Positions 1 to 8,455 of a stretch of 62,643 nt of DNA are shown in pieces. Numbering within the stretch: position 1 is the first letter of the stretch; each line of letters begins with the position of its first letter. The notes beneath the pieces were generated by a model. The model searched no databases, was not told where the DNA came from, and was given only the letters and a program-made list of their open reading frames with translations. This DNA comes from Bacillota bacterium (GTDB taxonomy: Bacteria; Bacillota; Clostridia; Acetivibrionales; DSM-1351), in assembly GCA_023393115.1 (NCBI GenBank), contig JAEWMS010000071.1, positions 1 through 62,643 of the forward strand, read 5' to 3'. The position numbers were made by a program, and so were the translations under genes.

Positions 1-83
1 CTGTAAAAAATTTTGTGTATGGAACATAGGAAATACTCCTTTTTGGTTAAGAATTTAAGTATTAACCAGAGAGGAGATTTTTT

Positions 84-1301
84 ATGAGTGCTTTACCAAA
101 AGAAGTGATTCAGGAAATAATTCAGGAGAATGATTTTAAAAACCCAGGAGAAATAATGTCCTTTTTAAAGGAGGCATTTAGAGATGTTCTTCAAGAAATG
201 CTGGAAGCTGAAATGGATGTCACCCTTGGGTATTCAAGAGAAGATTCAAGTAATAAAATAACTGATAACAGTCGAAACGGATACTCTACCAAGAAGCTTA
301 AAAGTGAGTTTGGGCCTGTTCAAATTGATATTCCCAGGGACAGAAAAGGTGAATTTGAACCTAAAATAATACCTAAATATAAAAGAGATGTCGCTGGTAT
401 CGAAGAAAAAGTAATATCTCTTTATGCCAGAGGGATGTCCACTAGGGATATTCATGATCAAATAAAGGATCTTTATGGAATTGATGTTTCAGCTGAGATG
501 GTTAGTAAAATAACTGAAAAGATTATGCCTGAAATCAAAGAATGGCAAAGCAGACCTCTCGAGCCTGTATATCCATTTGTATTTATGGATGCTATTCATT
601 ACAAAGTAAGAACTGATGGGCAAATAGTTAATAGAGCTGCATATGTTGTAATGGGAGTAGATATATCTGGCAAGAAAGATATCCTCGGTATTTGGATAGG
701 TGAAAATGAATCTTCAAAATTCTGGTTAGGAGTTCTGAATGACCTTAGAAACAGAGGAATAGAAGATGTTCTCATATTCTGTGTAGATGGACTTACTGGA
801 CTAAAAGAAGCAATATCAGCTGCATTTCCGGAATCAGAAATTCAGAGATGTATTATCCATCAGTTAAGGAATTCATTCAAATATATCTCATATAAGGATT
901 TAAAGGCATTTTCAAGGGATTTTAAAAGTGTCTATACCAGTTCTAGTGAAGATATTGCATTAAACCGCCTTGAAGATTTAAAAAGTAAATGGGGTAAAGA
1001 ATATCCATATGCTTTTAAAAGTTGGGAGAATAATTGGGAAGTCTTGAGTCCTTTCTACAAGTTTCCCGAACAAATCAGAAAGATAATATATACAACAAAT
1101 ATCATTGAAGGATTGCACCGGCAGTTTAGAAAAGTAACCAAGACCAAAGCAGTATTTCCTTCAGACACTTCACTAGAGAAAATGCTTTACTTGGCTTCAA
1201 TGAATGTAATAAAAAAATGGACTCAAAGATACCGGAATTGGGATCAGGTAATGAGTCAGTTAATGATTATGTACGATGGAAGGCTTGATTACTATATTTA
1301 A
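84..1301 (+). CDS. IS256-family (MULE-type) DDE transposase
   Basis: A transposase of 405 residues, the normal length for IS256/Mutator-like bacterial enzymes. The DDE catalytic set is recognisable: Asp in MDAIHYK (about residue 168), Asp in FCVDGLTGLK (about 234) and Glu in NIIEGLHRQFRK (about 344). The N-terminal region ending in NSRNGYSTKK is typical of the family. The start follows a GAGAGGAG ribosome site about 8 nt upstream. No frameshift or stop is seen, so the enzyme should be active. It mobilises the surrounding element by a double-strand circular intermediate, as is known for the family. Confidence 0.95.
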   Translation: MSALPKEVIQEIIQENDFKNPGEIMSFLKEAFRDVLQEMLEAEMDVTLGYSREDSSNKITDNSRNGYSTKKLKSEFGPVQIDIPRDRKGEFEPKIIPKYKRDVAGIEEKVISLYARGMSTRDIHDQIKDLYGIDVSAEMVSKITEKIMPEIKEWQSRPLEPVYPFVFMDAIHYKVRTDGQIVNRAAYVVMGVDISGKKDILGIWIGENESSKFWLGVLNDLRNRGIEDVLIFCVDGLTGLKEAISAAFPESEIQRCIIHQLRNSFKYISYKDLKAFSRDFKSVYTSSSEDIALNRLEDLKSKWGKEYPYAFKSWENNWEVLSPFYKFPEQIRKIIYTTNIIEGLHRQFRKVTKTKAVFPSDTSLEKMLYLASMNVIKKWTQRYRNWDQVMSQLMIMYDGRLDYYI

Positions 1302-1389
1302 GCCACCATCAACCTCTAGTTCGTCCTCATCGCCGGACGGGCTAGACCCTCAAAATACAGGGAAAGGCATAGAAATATCATTATTAAAG

Positions 1390-1445
1390 ATTATTGCCAA
1401 ATTCAATCTGGAACATGCATAAAATTCCAAGAATCTGGCAATAAT
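1390..1445 (+). other. Long stem-loop in the 3' non-coding part of the IS
   Basis: ATTATTGCCAAATTC (1390-1404) pairs with GAATCTGGCAATAAT (1431-1445) with a single G-T type mismatch, leaving a 26-nt loop that itself contains a TGGAA/TTCCA pair. No T-run follows on the plus strand, so it is not a standard terminator. It could stabilise the transposase mRNA end or block outward transcription; this is inference. Confidence 0.55.
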
Positions 1446-1616
1446 TTAAAATATAATATTTAATTTTACAAGTTAGTACTTAGGAATACTTAACCCAAAA
1501 GAGTCAAAAAGTAATTCCATACACAAAATTATTTACCGTCCCGTTCGGGAGTACAATGGTATGGGTATTTTCTAACTAATAAATCCTATGGTTATGTGAG
1601 TCCCCCTTTTTTTGCT

Positions 1617-3023
1617 TTATTCTGTTTTAATTGCTTCAAGTGCACTGAGTTTCATAGCCCGTCGGGCAGGGGAAAAGCCGGAAATAAGACCAATAAGAAT
1701 GGCAAATGCCACTGCGAAAAGTGCCAGCCATGGAGGAATTACGGATATTTTACTGCTTTGCTGCTCCATACCCATACCCATTCCCATTCCCATCCCCATG
1801 TACATTCCATCGTTATTTCCTCCCAGAACATTCAAACCAACTTTGTTCAGTATAAAAGAAGCTACGTAGCTCAAAACAATTCCTACTATACCGCCAAATA
1901 AACCAATTACACCGGCTTCAAACAGAAACAGCTGTTTAATATTTTTTAGTTTGCAGCCTAAAACCTTCATAACTCCAATCTCCCGGGTTCTTTCATAGAT
2001 GGACATTATCATGGTGTTTGTAATACCAAGTGCTGAGATCAACAATGATATGGCGCCAAGACCGCCTAAAACCATTTGTAAAGTTTGTGACTGCTTTTGC
2101 ATGGATTTTCTGATATCACGAAGACTGTTTGTGCCATAACCCATTTCATCGATTTGCTCTTGAATACTATCTACATCATCTATATCTTCAACCTTTACCA
2201 TAAGTCTCTCGTAACCCTTGGTTTCAGAATTGGAGGAAGAGACTGAATAGTAAGAATCCTGCTGACCTTTTATTTGTTTACTTGTGTCTTTTATTAGCTT
2301 TTGAAGATATTTTATATCCATAAATATTGAATAATCATTATTGTCATTACCGTTAGTCTGGACCAATAAGCCTGTCGCCTTCAGTTTATACAGTATTGAA
2401 GGTTTTTTTGAAGTATCGTCACCACCTAATCCTTGCTGCCGTCTTTCACCATAACCCATATCAAAAGTTAACTGCAGCTTCTCGGACAGGACTTTAACAG
2501 GAGTTGTTTGTGGTGAATAAGTAAGTTTGGGATTATAAAAATTCATAGGAATACTTCCACCAACCACTATGGAATCAATATCACCTTCCTTTAACAAGGT
2601 ACCTTCTGCAATTTTATAATCAAAGTTTGCCATTTGATTTGAGTCAATTCCAACGATAGAGCAAAAGGTTATCTTTTTACCTGCAATGAGTTTTCCATAT
2701 GTCTCCAGAATGGGTGTAACACCAGCGACCCCTTCAATAGCCTTAATTTTGGATATGGCCGTATCGTCCAGAATGATTTCTTTCTGTGAAAGCGACTCGC
2801 CCCTGCCCTCAGCATAGTTTTTGTATTTTGTAACATTTATGATATTTATACTTCCCATTTGCTTTATTTGCTGGTCATAGCTTTCATTCATACCCAAGCC
2901 CAGCGAAACCATGACAACTATGGCTGCCGTACCTATAACAACACCAAGCACGGTCAGCATAGTCCGGGTTTTTCTGCGGAATAGGTTTTTTAAACCCATG
3001 ATCATAATATCAAATTTCCTCAT
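1617..3023 (-). CDS. MacB/FtsX-type ABC transporter permease
   Basis: An inner-membrane permease of 468 residues in the MacB/LolC class. One N-terminal membrane segment (VLGVVIGTAAIVVMVSLGLG, about 24-43) is followed by a large extracytoplasmic MacB_PCD-like domain (about 45-310). The C-terminal FtsX domain has three more membrane segments and the motif TREIGVMKVLGC. Just before the last membrane segment there is a run of Met-Gly dipeptides (about 405-422), encoded by an imperfect 6-bp DNA repeat near 1770-1805. It is the last gene of a minus-strand operon and overlaps the CARDB-protein gene upstream by 14 nt. It probably works with the ATPase at 5467-6183 as a mechanotransmission-type exporter; the substrate is unknown. 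Confidence 0.88.
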   Translation of the reverse strand: MRKFDIMIMGLKNLFRRKTRTMLTVLGVVIGTAAIVVMVSLGLGMNESYDQQIKQMGSINIINVTKYKNYAEGRGESLSQKEIILDDTAISKIKAIEGVAGVTPILETYGKLIAGKKITFCSIVGIDSNQMANFDYKIAEGTLLKEGDIDSIVVGGSIPMNFYNPKLTYSPQTTPVKVLSEKLQLTFDMGYGERRQQGLGGDDTSKKPSILYKLKATGLLVQTNGNDNNDYSIFMDIKYLQKLIKDTSKQIKGQQDSYYSVSSSNSETKGYERLMVKVEDIDDVDSIQEQIDEMGYGTNSLRDIRKSMQKQSQTLQMVLGGLGAISLLISALGITNTMIMSIYERTREIGVMKVLGCKLKNIKQLFLFEAGVIGLFGGIVGIVLSYVASFILNKVGLNVLGGNNDGMYMGMGMGMGMGMEQQSSKISVIPPWLALFAVAFAILIGLISGFSPARRAMKLSALEAIKTE

Positions 3024-5421
3024 CGAACATTAATTCCTTTCTTGCCTTAATTCTTTTACGAATAACAAGAACTATAATAACAATAAGGGCTAAACCTACA
3101 ACTCCACCAGCGATATATGCCCAGAGCGGAATTTTCTTTTCTGAACCATCGACTGGAGGCTGTCCATCCATACCAGGTTCAGGAGGCATGGGCATCTCGG
3201 TTACATTTGCAGATATCTCTTTTCTTACTTCGTAAGCTTTTCCGGCTGCATCCTCATATGTAAACAGAACACTTCCGGATATCGTTCCAGGGGCATCAGG
3301 AATTATTGTTCCATCAAAAGAATCGGTTTTACCCGGTTCAAAATTGCCCACAAAATAACTTGAGCCCTCAACCTTGAATTTTCCTTCAAGCTTTATCATA
3401 AGATTGTACAGGGTGGACTTACCCATGTTGTAGAAACTAACGTTTACAGGTATAGGGTTGCCAACAAAGGCTTCGCTTGAAATGTTCAATTCCCCAATTG
3501 TCAGTCTTTGAGTTTGCTGTAGAGGTATTCCTATAGTATCCTTATTTGTATATGCGGTACCTTTATCATCTTCATATTCATAATTGATACTGAGCATATA
3601 CTGCTTTGCTGCAGCATCAGGTTTTGATGACAGGACAATTTTTTTCTGTACTCTTGACTTTGGAGAAATACTGTCAATATAGAATGAATTCGAATCAACG
3701 GTTGTGAAGGTTCCGTCATCAGAAGCTATGGAAACCTTGACATTTTGGATTTTTGCCGATTTGCTTGTATTCAGTATTGACAGACTAAGCGTAAAATCCT
3801 GGCCTGCATTTATGGTTTTTGGTTCTATACTGTATTTATCAATTATTAATCTCGGCACTGTCTTTCCGGATTTGTTTTCCACGTATAAACCCACATACTG
3901 CGATACTGTTTGTTTTGTAGTTGTACCTGAAGCAGAAATATCATATTCTATATTTATTGCAACCGGGTAGTTTTTTGTGACTGCATCATCTGAAACGAAC
4001 AGCTGAAATTGTAGATTTTTGGGGTCGTCCTTTTTCAGCGTAGGAACGATAATTGTGTTTTGGGTTCTTGGTATTATCTCTTTGTCGGCAGTAACAGTGA
4101 CTTTGACATTCTTTGCATCTTCAGTTCCTGTATTTACTACGTCAAAAGCTATCAGAGCGTTACTTCCGGGGAAGAGTGTAGTATCAGGTGAAACTATATT
4201 TTTTAGTTCTACTATTGATTGTGAATCTGAACCCTGAACAGGTATAAAAAATTCAATTTCCTCCGAACGGGCTGTACCGGATGCATCGGAGTAATCAACT
4301 TTGATTTTTAAGTTATTAGCACCTGCTTCGATTTTTTTTGAAGCAGATAAGTTGTATGTAAGGGTTGAGGTATCATGTCCGTATATGTTTGATCTGGTTA
4401 TTTTGTTGGAAGCACCAATGCTGCTGAAACCGTCATTTTTTAAGCCTAATAGTGTAACTGATACATTTTTTGCAGTTAAGGTTCCTTCATTTTCAAGAGT
4501 AATATCCAGCTGAAAGTCTTCACCGGGACGGACCGGAGAAGGATTTGCAACTACAGATTTTAGTATTAATTTTGGAAGGGCATTGCCTTCTTCCGTTTTT
4601 ATATACCCGGTTTCAGTATTACTGAAATAATCATTATATGTATTATAGTACTGAATATTGAATTTAATAGGGTATGTTTTAGTTGCGGCACCTGGGTTGA
4701 TTCTAAATTTGAAGGTTACATCTCTAGTCTCATTTGGCGAAATTGAGTCAATGGTTTGAGAAAGGTTCATTGTTTCAATCACAACGGGTATCGAGTCATC
4801 AAGAACTGGAGATATGACTACATTTTTAGCAGCATACTTACCGGCATTTTTTACAGGCAGAGTATAGGTCAATTCAGAACCTGCTTGTCCTGAGGGGATT
4901 GCAGCATTACCGGCAATGACTAATCTGGGTGCTTTTTTACTGGTATCACCCGAAGTCGAGCTTGTTGAATCCACCACGGCTTCGGATATATTGATAAAAT
5001 CCGTTTCGGTAAGATCCGTTTCGTCTTTTTTATCATAAATAATGGTCACATCCAGTCTCTTTGAACCTCCATTATAAACAAAAGTTCTTTTGGGGGTAGT
5101 AACACTAGTAGCACTACTAGTACTATTTATATTAATTTCTGTTTCACCACTCTTAAAAGAAAATGAAGAGCCATCAATAACGACTGATTTTATTTTAATG
5201 CCTGTGACACCGTCAGCAGCAGTAAATGTTAGAACCATATCAAAGGAATCTCCCTCAGTTATAGGAACTTCCTTTGTACCGTTATTTGGATATTTAATTA
5301 TATTATAATTGCTCAAATATACATCCTTTGCGGCCATCACCGGTGTAATATTAAATATAAGTTCTGATAATATAATTAAAAACATTAATACTAAACAAAG
5401 ATATTTTTTTGTTGCTCTCAT
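3010..5421 (-). CDS. CARDB-repeat exported protein with C-terminal membrane anchor
   Basis: A protein of 803 residues that begins with a signal peptide (basic MRATKK, hydrophobic core, likely cleavage after PVMA). It ends in one membrane helix (about 765-788) followed by a basic and then acidic tail. The body consists of several repeated beta-sandwich modules of the CARDB/COG1361 type, each with phrases such as ENEGTLTAKNVSVT, VVNTGTEDAKNVKVT and LNTSKSAKIQNVKVS. The domain faces outside and is anchored in the membrane. It lies between the ATPase and permease genes of a MacB-like transporter, so it is probably an extracellular partner that replaces a periplasmic adaptor. That role is inference from gene order. 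Confidence 0.8.
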   Translation of the reverse strand: MRATKKYLCLVLMFLIILSELIFNITPVMAAKDVYLSNYNIIKYPNNGTKEVPITEGDSFDMVLTFTAADGVTGIKIKSVVIDGSSFSFKSGETEININSTSSATSVTTPKRTFVYNGGSKRLDVTIIYDKKDETDLTETDFINISEAVVDSTSSTSGDTSKKAPRLVIAGNAAIPSGQAGSELTYTLPVKNAGKYAAKNVVISPVLDDSIPVVIETMNLSQTIDSISPNETRDVTFKFRINPGAATKTYPIKFNIQYYNTYNDYFSNTETGYIKTEEGNALPKLILKSVVANPSPVRPGEDFQLDITLENEGTLTAKNVSVTLLGLKNDGFSSIGASNKITRSNIYGHDTSTLTYNLSASKKIEAGANNLKIKVDYSDASGTARSEEIEFFIPVQGSDSQSIVELKNIVSPDTTLFPGSNALIAFDVVNTGTEDAKNVKVTVTADKEIIPRTQNTIIVPTLKKDDPKNLQFQLFVSDDAVTKNYPVAINIEYDISASGTTTKQTVSQYVGLYVENKSGKTVPRLIIDKYSIEPKTINAGQDFTLSLSILNTSKSAKIQNVKVSIASDDGTFTTVDSNSFYIDSISPKSRVQKKIVLSSKPDAAAKQYMLSINYEYEDDKGTAYTNKDTIGIPLQQTQRLTIGELNISSEAFVGNPIPVNVSFYNMGKSTLYNLMIKLEGKFKVEGSSYFVGNFEPGKTDSFDGTIIPDAPGTISGSVLFTYEDAAGKAYEVRKEISANVTEMPMPPEPGMDGQPPVDGSEKKIPLWAYIAGGVVGLALIVIIVLVIRKRIKARKELMFDEEI

Positions 5422-5466
5422 GAGTATTTCCTCCTGGCTACACTTGGTGTTAATAATGAATTTTAT

Positions 5467-6183
5467 TTATTCTTCTATTTGAACCATAGAAGGGGTTTGG
5501 GTTTCAATTTTTTCTATATTACCGTCAAGAATATGTATTATTCTATCAGCGAACTTGGCAATATTGACATCATGGGTAACGATAATTAAAGTCTGATTGC
5601 TTTTTCTGGCAATTCCTGTGATAAGATTCATTACCTCGCTTGTGGTTTTTGAATCAAGATTTCCTGTTGGTTCATCAGCAAAAACTATTTCCGGATTACC
5701 GATAAAGGCTCTTGCAATTCCAACTCTTTGCTGCTGTCCTCCGCTCATCTGGGAAGGTTTTCTGTTACTGTGAGTTTTCAATCCGACAGAATTCAGCATC
5801 TGTTTTGCTTTTTTATCTCTAATCCAACGGGGGATTCCCTTAAAGGCCAACGGTAATCCTACATTTTCCAAAGCAGTAAGGTTTGGCAGCAGATTATAAG
5901 ACTGAAAAACAAAGCCTATATATTTCTGACGGAAAAGGACAAGCTTTTTTTCATCTAATTTTTCAATATGTATGTTCTTAATTATGATTTCTCCCTTGGT
6001 TGGTTTTTCAAGACCGGCCAAAAGATTCAGCAGTGTGGATTTTCCTGAACCTGATGTTCCAAGAAGGCAACAAATTTCTCCCTTGCCTATGGAGAGATCA
6101 ATATTCTCCAGAGCTGTGACCTTTTCATTGCCAACTCTATATATTTTACGGATCCCTTTAACCTGAATTATATTGTCCGACAA
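5467..6183 (-). CDS. MacB/LolD-type ABC transporter ATPase
   Basis: An ABC ATPase of 238 residues. Walker A is GTSGSGKST (about 42-50), the signature is MSGGQQQRVGIARA, and Walker B is IVFADEPTGNLDSKT, with the switch His in IIVTHD. These are the hallmarks of the LolD/MacB subgroup. The start is a TTG (MSDN...), placed 7-8 nt after the strong AAAGGAGG site. It is the first gene of the 6183 to 1617 minus-strand operon and powers the permease at 1617-3023. The divergent HD-GYP gene lies 222 bp away. Confidence 0.92.
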   Translation of the reverse strand: MSDNIIQVKGIRKIYRVGNEKVTALENIDLSIGKGEICCLLGTSGSGKSTLLNLLAGLEKPTKGEIIIKNIHIEKLDEKKLVLFRQKYIGFVFQSYNLLPNLTALENVGLPLAFKGIPRWIRDKKAKQMLNSVGLKTHSNRKPSQMSGGQQQRVGIARAFIGNPEIVFADEPTGNLDSKTTSEVMNLITGIARKSNQTLIIVTHDVNIAKFADRIIHILDGNIEKIETQTPSMVQIEE

Positions 6184-6405
6184 CTAATTTCCTCCTTTGC
6201 CTGATATTACCTAACTATATTTTGACGTACCCGCTTTGATATATGTTCCAATTTTTCAGGAAATATTTTTACTTATATTGTTTAAATATGGCGAAAATTG
6301 GATGACTATTCTATTATTTTACTATATAATATAGATATATTAAAGTAAGTTTGGCTGTATATTATGATCTTTTCTAAACTATTTGATAAGGCAGGAGAAT
6401 AACAC

Positions 6406-7455
6406 ATGGAGAAGAGATACGTTGGGGTTGATGAAAATATTATAGGATGCTACCTTGGAGAAGATGTATATTCCGTTGGTGGAAACATGATTGTTCCCTC
6501 AGATACAATAATAACGGAGTACATTTTACAAAAACTTCTCGACTTCAGGATAGACAAGGTTTTTATATATAATTCAAACCCTGTTCATGGCGATGATTAC
6601 TTGTCTGACAAAAATCTAAATGAAGATCAAAAGAAGTACATTGAAGATGTCAATACTGCAAAGAAAATGCTTCAGGACCTGGCTTCGGGAAAAGAACTGG
6701 ATTTGGGCATGGCCGAGAATATTTCAGAACATATTTACAGCAAAATAAATGATTGCGGTTCTATTATGGATTGTGTCAATTCAGTTAGAATAGCTGATGC
6801 ATATACATATTCACATCTGGTCAATGTATCGGTATACTCCATGCTGCTGGGAAAATGGCTTGGCTTTAGCAAGAAACAGCTAAAGGAAGTTGTAATGGCA
6901 GGGCTTCTTCACGATGTCGGTAAGTCTTATATTCCGGAGGAAATTCTAAATAAAAGAGGACCTCTGACAGAGCAGGAATACGAGATAATGAAAAGGCATA
7001 CGATTTATGGCTATGAAATAGTAAAAAAATGTAAAGATATAAGTATGGATGTTAAGCGGGCTGTAATAATGCACCATGAGAAGGAAGACGGTACAGGTTA
7101 TCCTTTTGGTATCAAGGGCAGTCAGAAAAATCTTTATTCCAAGATAGTAACAATTTCAGATATATTTGATGCTATAACCTCTGAAAGAGTATACAGAGGA
7201 AGGCAAACTCCTTTTACAGCTTTTAAGGAACTTGAAAGCGTGGGCTTTGACACTGTGGATCCAAAGATAATGATGGTCATGTTCGCAAATATGCCCAGTT
7301 ATTATGTTGGCTCCAAGGTGAAATTAGAAAATGGTGAAATCGGAGAAGTGGTATATGTTCCGAACCAGTGTGCCTATGCCCCGGTTGTTAGAGTAAATGA
7401 TAACTTTGTGGACTTTTTTGTGGAAAAGAATGAGCTGATTAAAGAGTTTTTATAG
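6406..7455 (+). CDS. HD-GYP domain protein (probable c-di-GMP phosphodiesterase)
   Basis: A protein of 349 residues. After about 125 residues without a recognised domain there is a complete HD-GYP domain: HLVNVSVYSMLLG, then GLLHDVGKSYIP (the metal-binding HD), then HHEKEDGTGYP (the GYP signature) and DIFDAITSERVYR. Enzymes with these residues hydrolyse cyclic di-GMP. There is no membrane segment or receiver domain, so it is probably cytosolic. The last about 60 residues after the HD domain form a small beta-rich tail. A TATAAT box lies at 6325-6330, but no good -35 is seen at the right distance. Its 3' end overlaps the convergent LysR gene by 6 nt. Confidence 0.88.
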   Translation: MEKRYVGVDENIIGCYLGEDVYSVGGNMIVPSDTIITEYILQKLLDFRIDKVFIYNSNPVHGDDYLSDKNLNEDQKKYIEDVNTAKKMLQDLASGKELDLGMAENISEHIYSKINDCGSIMDCVNSVRIADAYTYSHLVNVSVYSMLLGKWLGFSKKQLKEVVMAGLLHDVGKSYIPEEILNKRGPLTEQEYEIMKRHTIYGYEIVKKCKDISMDVKRAVIMHHEKEDGTGYPFGIKGSQKNLYSKIVTISDIFDAITSERVYRGRQTPFTAFKELESVGFDTVDPKIMMVMFANMPSYYVGSKVKLENGEIGEVVYVPNQCAYAPVVRVNDNFVDFFVEKNELIKEFL

Positions 7456-8328
7456 GAGTATTTCTATAAAAGTATTAACCGCTTTTGAAAGCATTACATT
7501 TTTCATAGTAACAATTCCAACTTCTCTTTGAGGCAAATTTTCCTTTGTTTCCACCTGAAACAGCCGTCCGCATTTAATATGCTCAATAGCACTGTTTTTT
7601 AAGACATAGGCAACGCCAGTCCCGATTAATGCAAACTCAACGAGGAGGTCCAGACTTTCAAGCTCTATTTCAGGAGTGCAGGCAAGCCCTTGTTCTGCAA
7701 AAAAGGTGTCAATGGCTTTACGAGTTGAACTGTCTGAGGGAAGCATAACCAGAGGATTATTGTTCAATTCTTTAAGGGGCACTTTTCTATTCTTAAGCTC
7801 CGAGTATTTTTCTGATGCAACAAAAATATCCTCGACCTTGATGAAGGGTACTACCGAATACACTTGTGTATTTACAGGGAGTGTTGAAATAACCATATCT
7901 ACAAGACCGTTTTTCAATACCTCCAACAGCTGCGGAGTGGTACGGTTAACTACTTTTATAGCTATTTGAGGATATAGCTGACCAAATTTTTTAATATACG
8001 GCATTACAAAGTACTTGCATATGGAATCGCTTACTCCAATTTTTATTTCACCTGACTTAAGCCCTTCAAGCTCCTGGAGCTTTGACTCCCCGGTTTTTAA
8101 GAAATTAAATGCCTGCGACACATAACTGAATAGCATTTCTCCCTCAGAGGTCAGCTGTATTGTTCTGGCCTTTCTAAAAAACAGAGTTACGCCCAGTTGT
8201 TTCTCCAGTTGCTTAATGGATTGGCTCACTGCCGATTGTGATATAAACAGCTTTTTAGCTGCAACAGAGAAGCTTTTATTCTCGGAACAATAATAAAATA
8301 TCTTATATAATTCAAAATTTATATCCAT
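7450..8328 (-). CDS. LysR-family transcriptional regulator
   Basis: A regulator of 292 residues with the standard LysR build. The N-terminal winged helix-turn-helix (SFSVAAKKLFISQSAVSQSI, about 19-38, then LEKQLGVTLFFRK) is followed by a two-lobe periplasmic-binding-like effector domain that starts near GEIKIGVSD (about 91). It is transcribed away from purL across a 109-127 bp AT-rich gap, the classic LysR arrangement, so purL or its own gene may be the target. The effector is not predictable from the sequence. Confidence 0.9.
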   Translation of the reverse strand: MDINFELYKIFYYCSENKSFSVAAKKLFISQSAVSQSIKQLEKQLGVTLFFRKARTIQLTSEGEMLFSYVSQAFNFLKTGESKLQELEGLKSGEIKIGVSDSICKYFVMPYIKKFGQLYPQIAIKVVNRTTPQLLEVLKNGLVDMVISTLPVNTQVYSVVPFIKVEDIFVASEKYSELKNRKVPLKELNNNPLVMLPSDSSTRKAIDTFFAEQGLACTPEIELESLDLLVEFALIGTGVAYVLKNSAIEHIKCGRLFQVETKENLPQREVGIVTMKNVMLSKAVNTFIEILL

Positions 8329-8348
8329 TAGCCCTCCTAATACATACT

Positions 8349-8363
8349 ATTAATAATATTAAT
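8349..8363. promoter_or_regulatory. Possible LysR operator in the lysR-purL gap
   Basis: ATTAATAATATTAAT is a palindrome of two ATTAAT arms around AAT. It lies 21 bp upstream of the lysR start in the divergent intergenic region. LysR sites are usually T-N11-A palindromes of this size. In such AT-rich DNA a palindrome can arise by chance, so this is only a candidate. Confidence 0.3.
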
Positions 8364-8455
8364 TTTACTAATATATTTTATCATAATATAATTAACATAT
8401 CAGCTTATTTTAAATTATTTATTCAGCATGCCAATGCATGCGGATTGGAGATAAC

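Larger units (their letters stand above)
3..1536 (+). mobile_element. IS256-family insertion sequence
   Basis: A complete IS of about 1.53 kb. The left end (3-23) and the right end (1516-1536) are inverted repeats of 21 bp with a single mismatch. They enclose one transposase gene (84-1301). The usual 8-9 bp target duplication cannot be checked because the window starts two bases before the left repeat. About 215 bp of non-coding DNA lie between the transposase stop and the right repeat, including a hairpin at 1390-1445. The right end is 80 bp from the stop codon of the minus-strand permease gene, so that gene is not interrupted. Confidence 0.9.

Noticed and set aside
1596..1901. Plus-strand ORFs with His-Pro/Thr-His repeats
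   Set aside because: They are the antisense of the Met-Gly repeat in the permease gene, not real genes.
8329..8455. Purine riboswitch before purL
   Set aside because: The gap is short and AT-rich with none of the conserved purine-aptamer loops.
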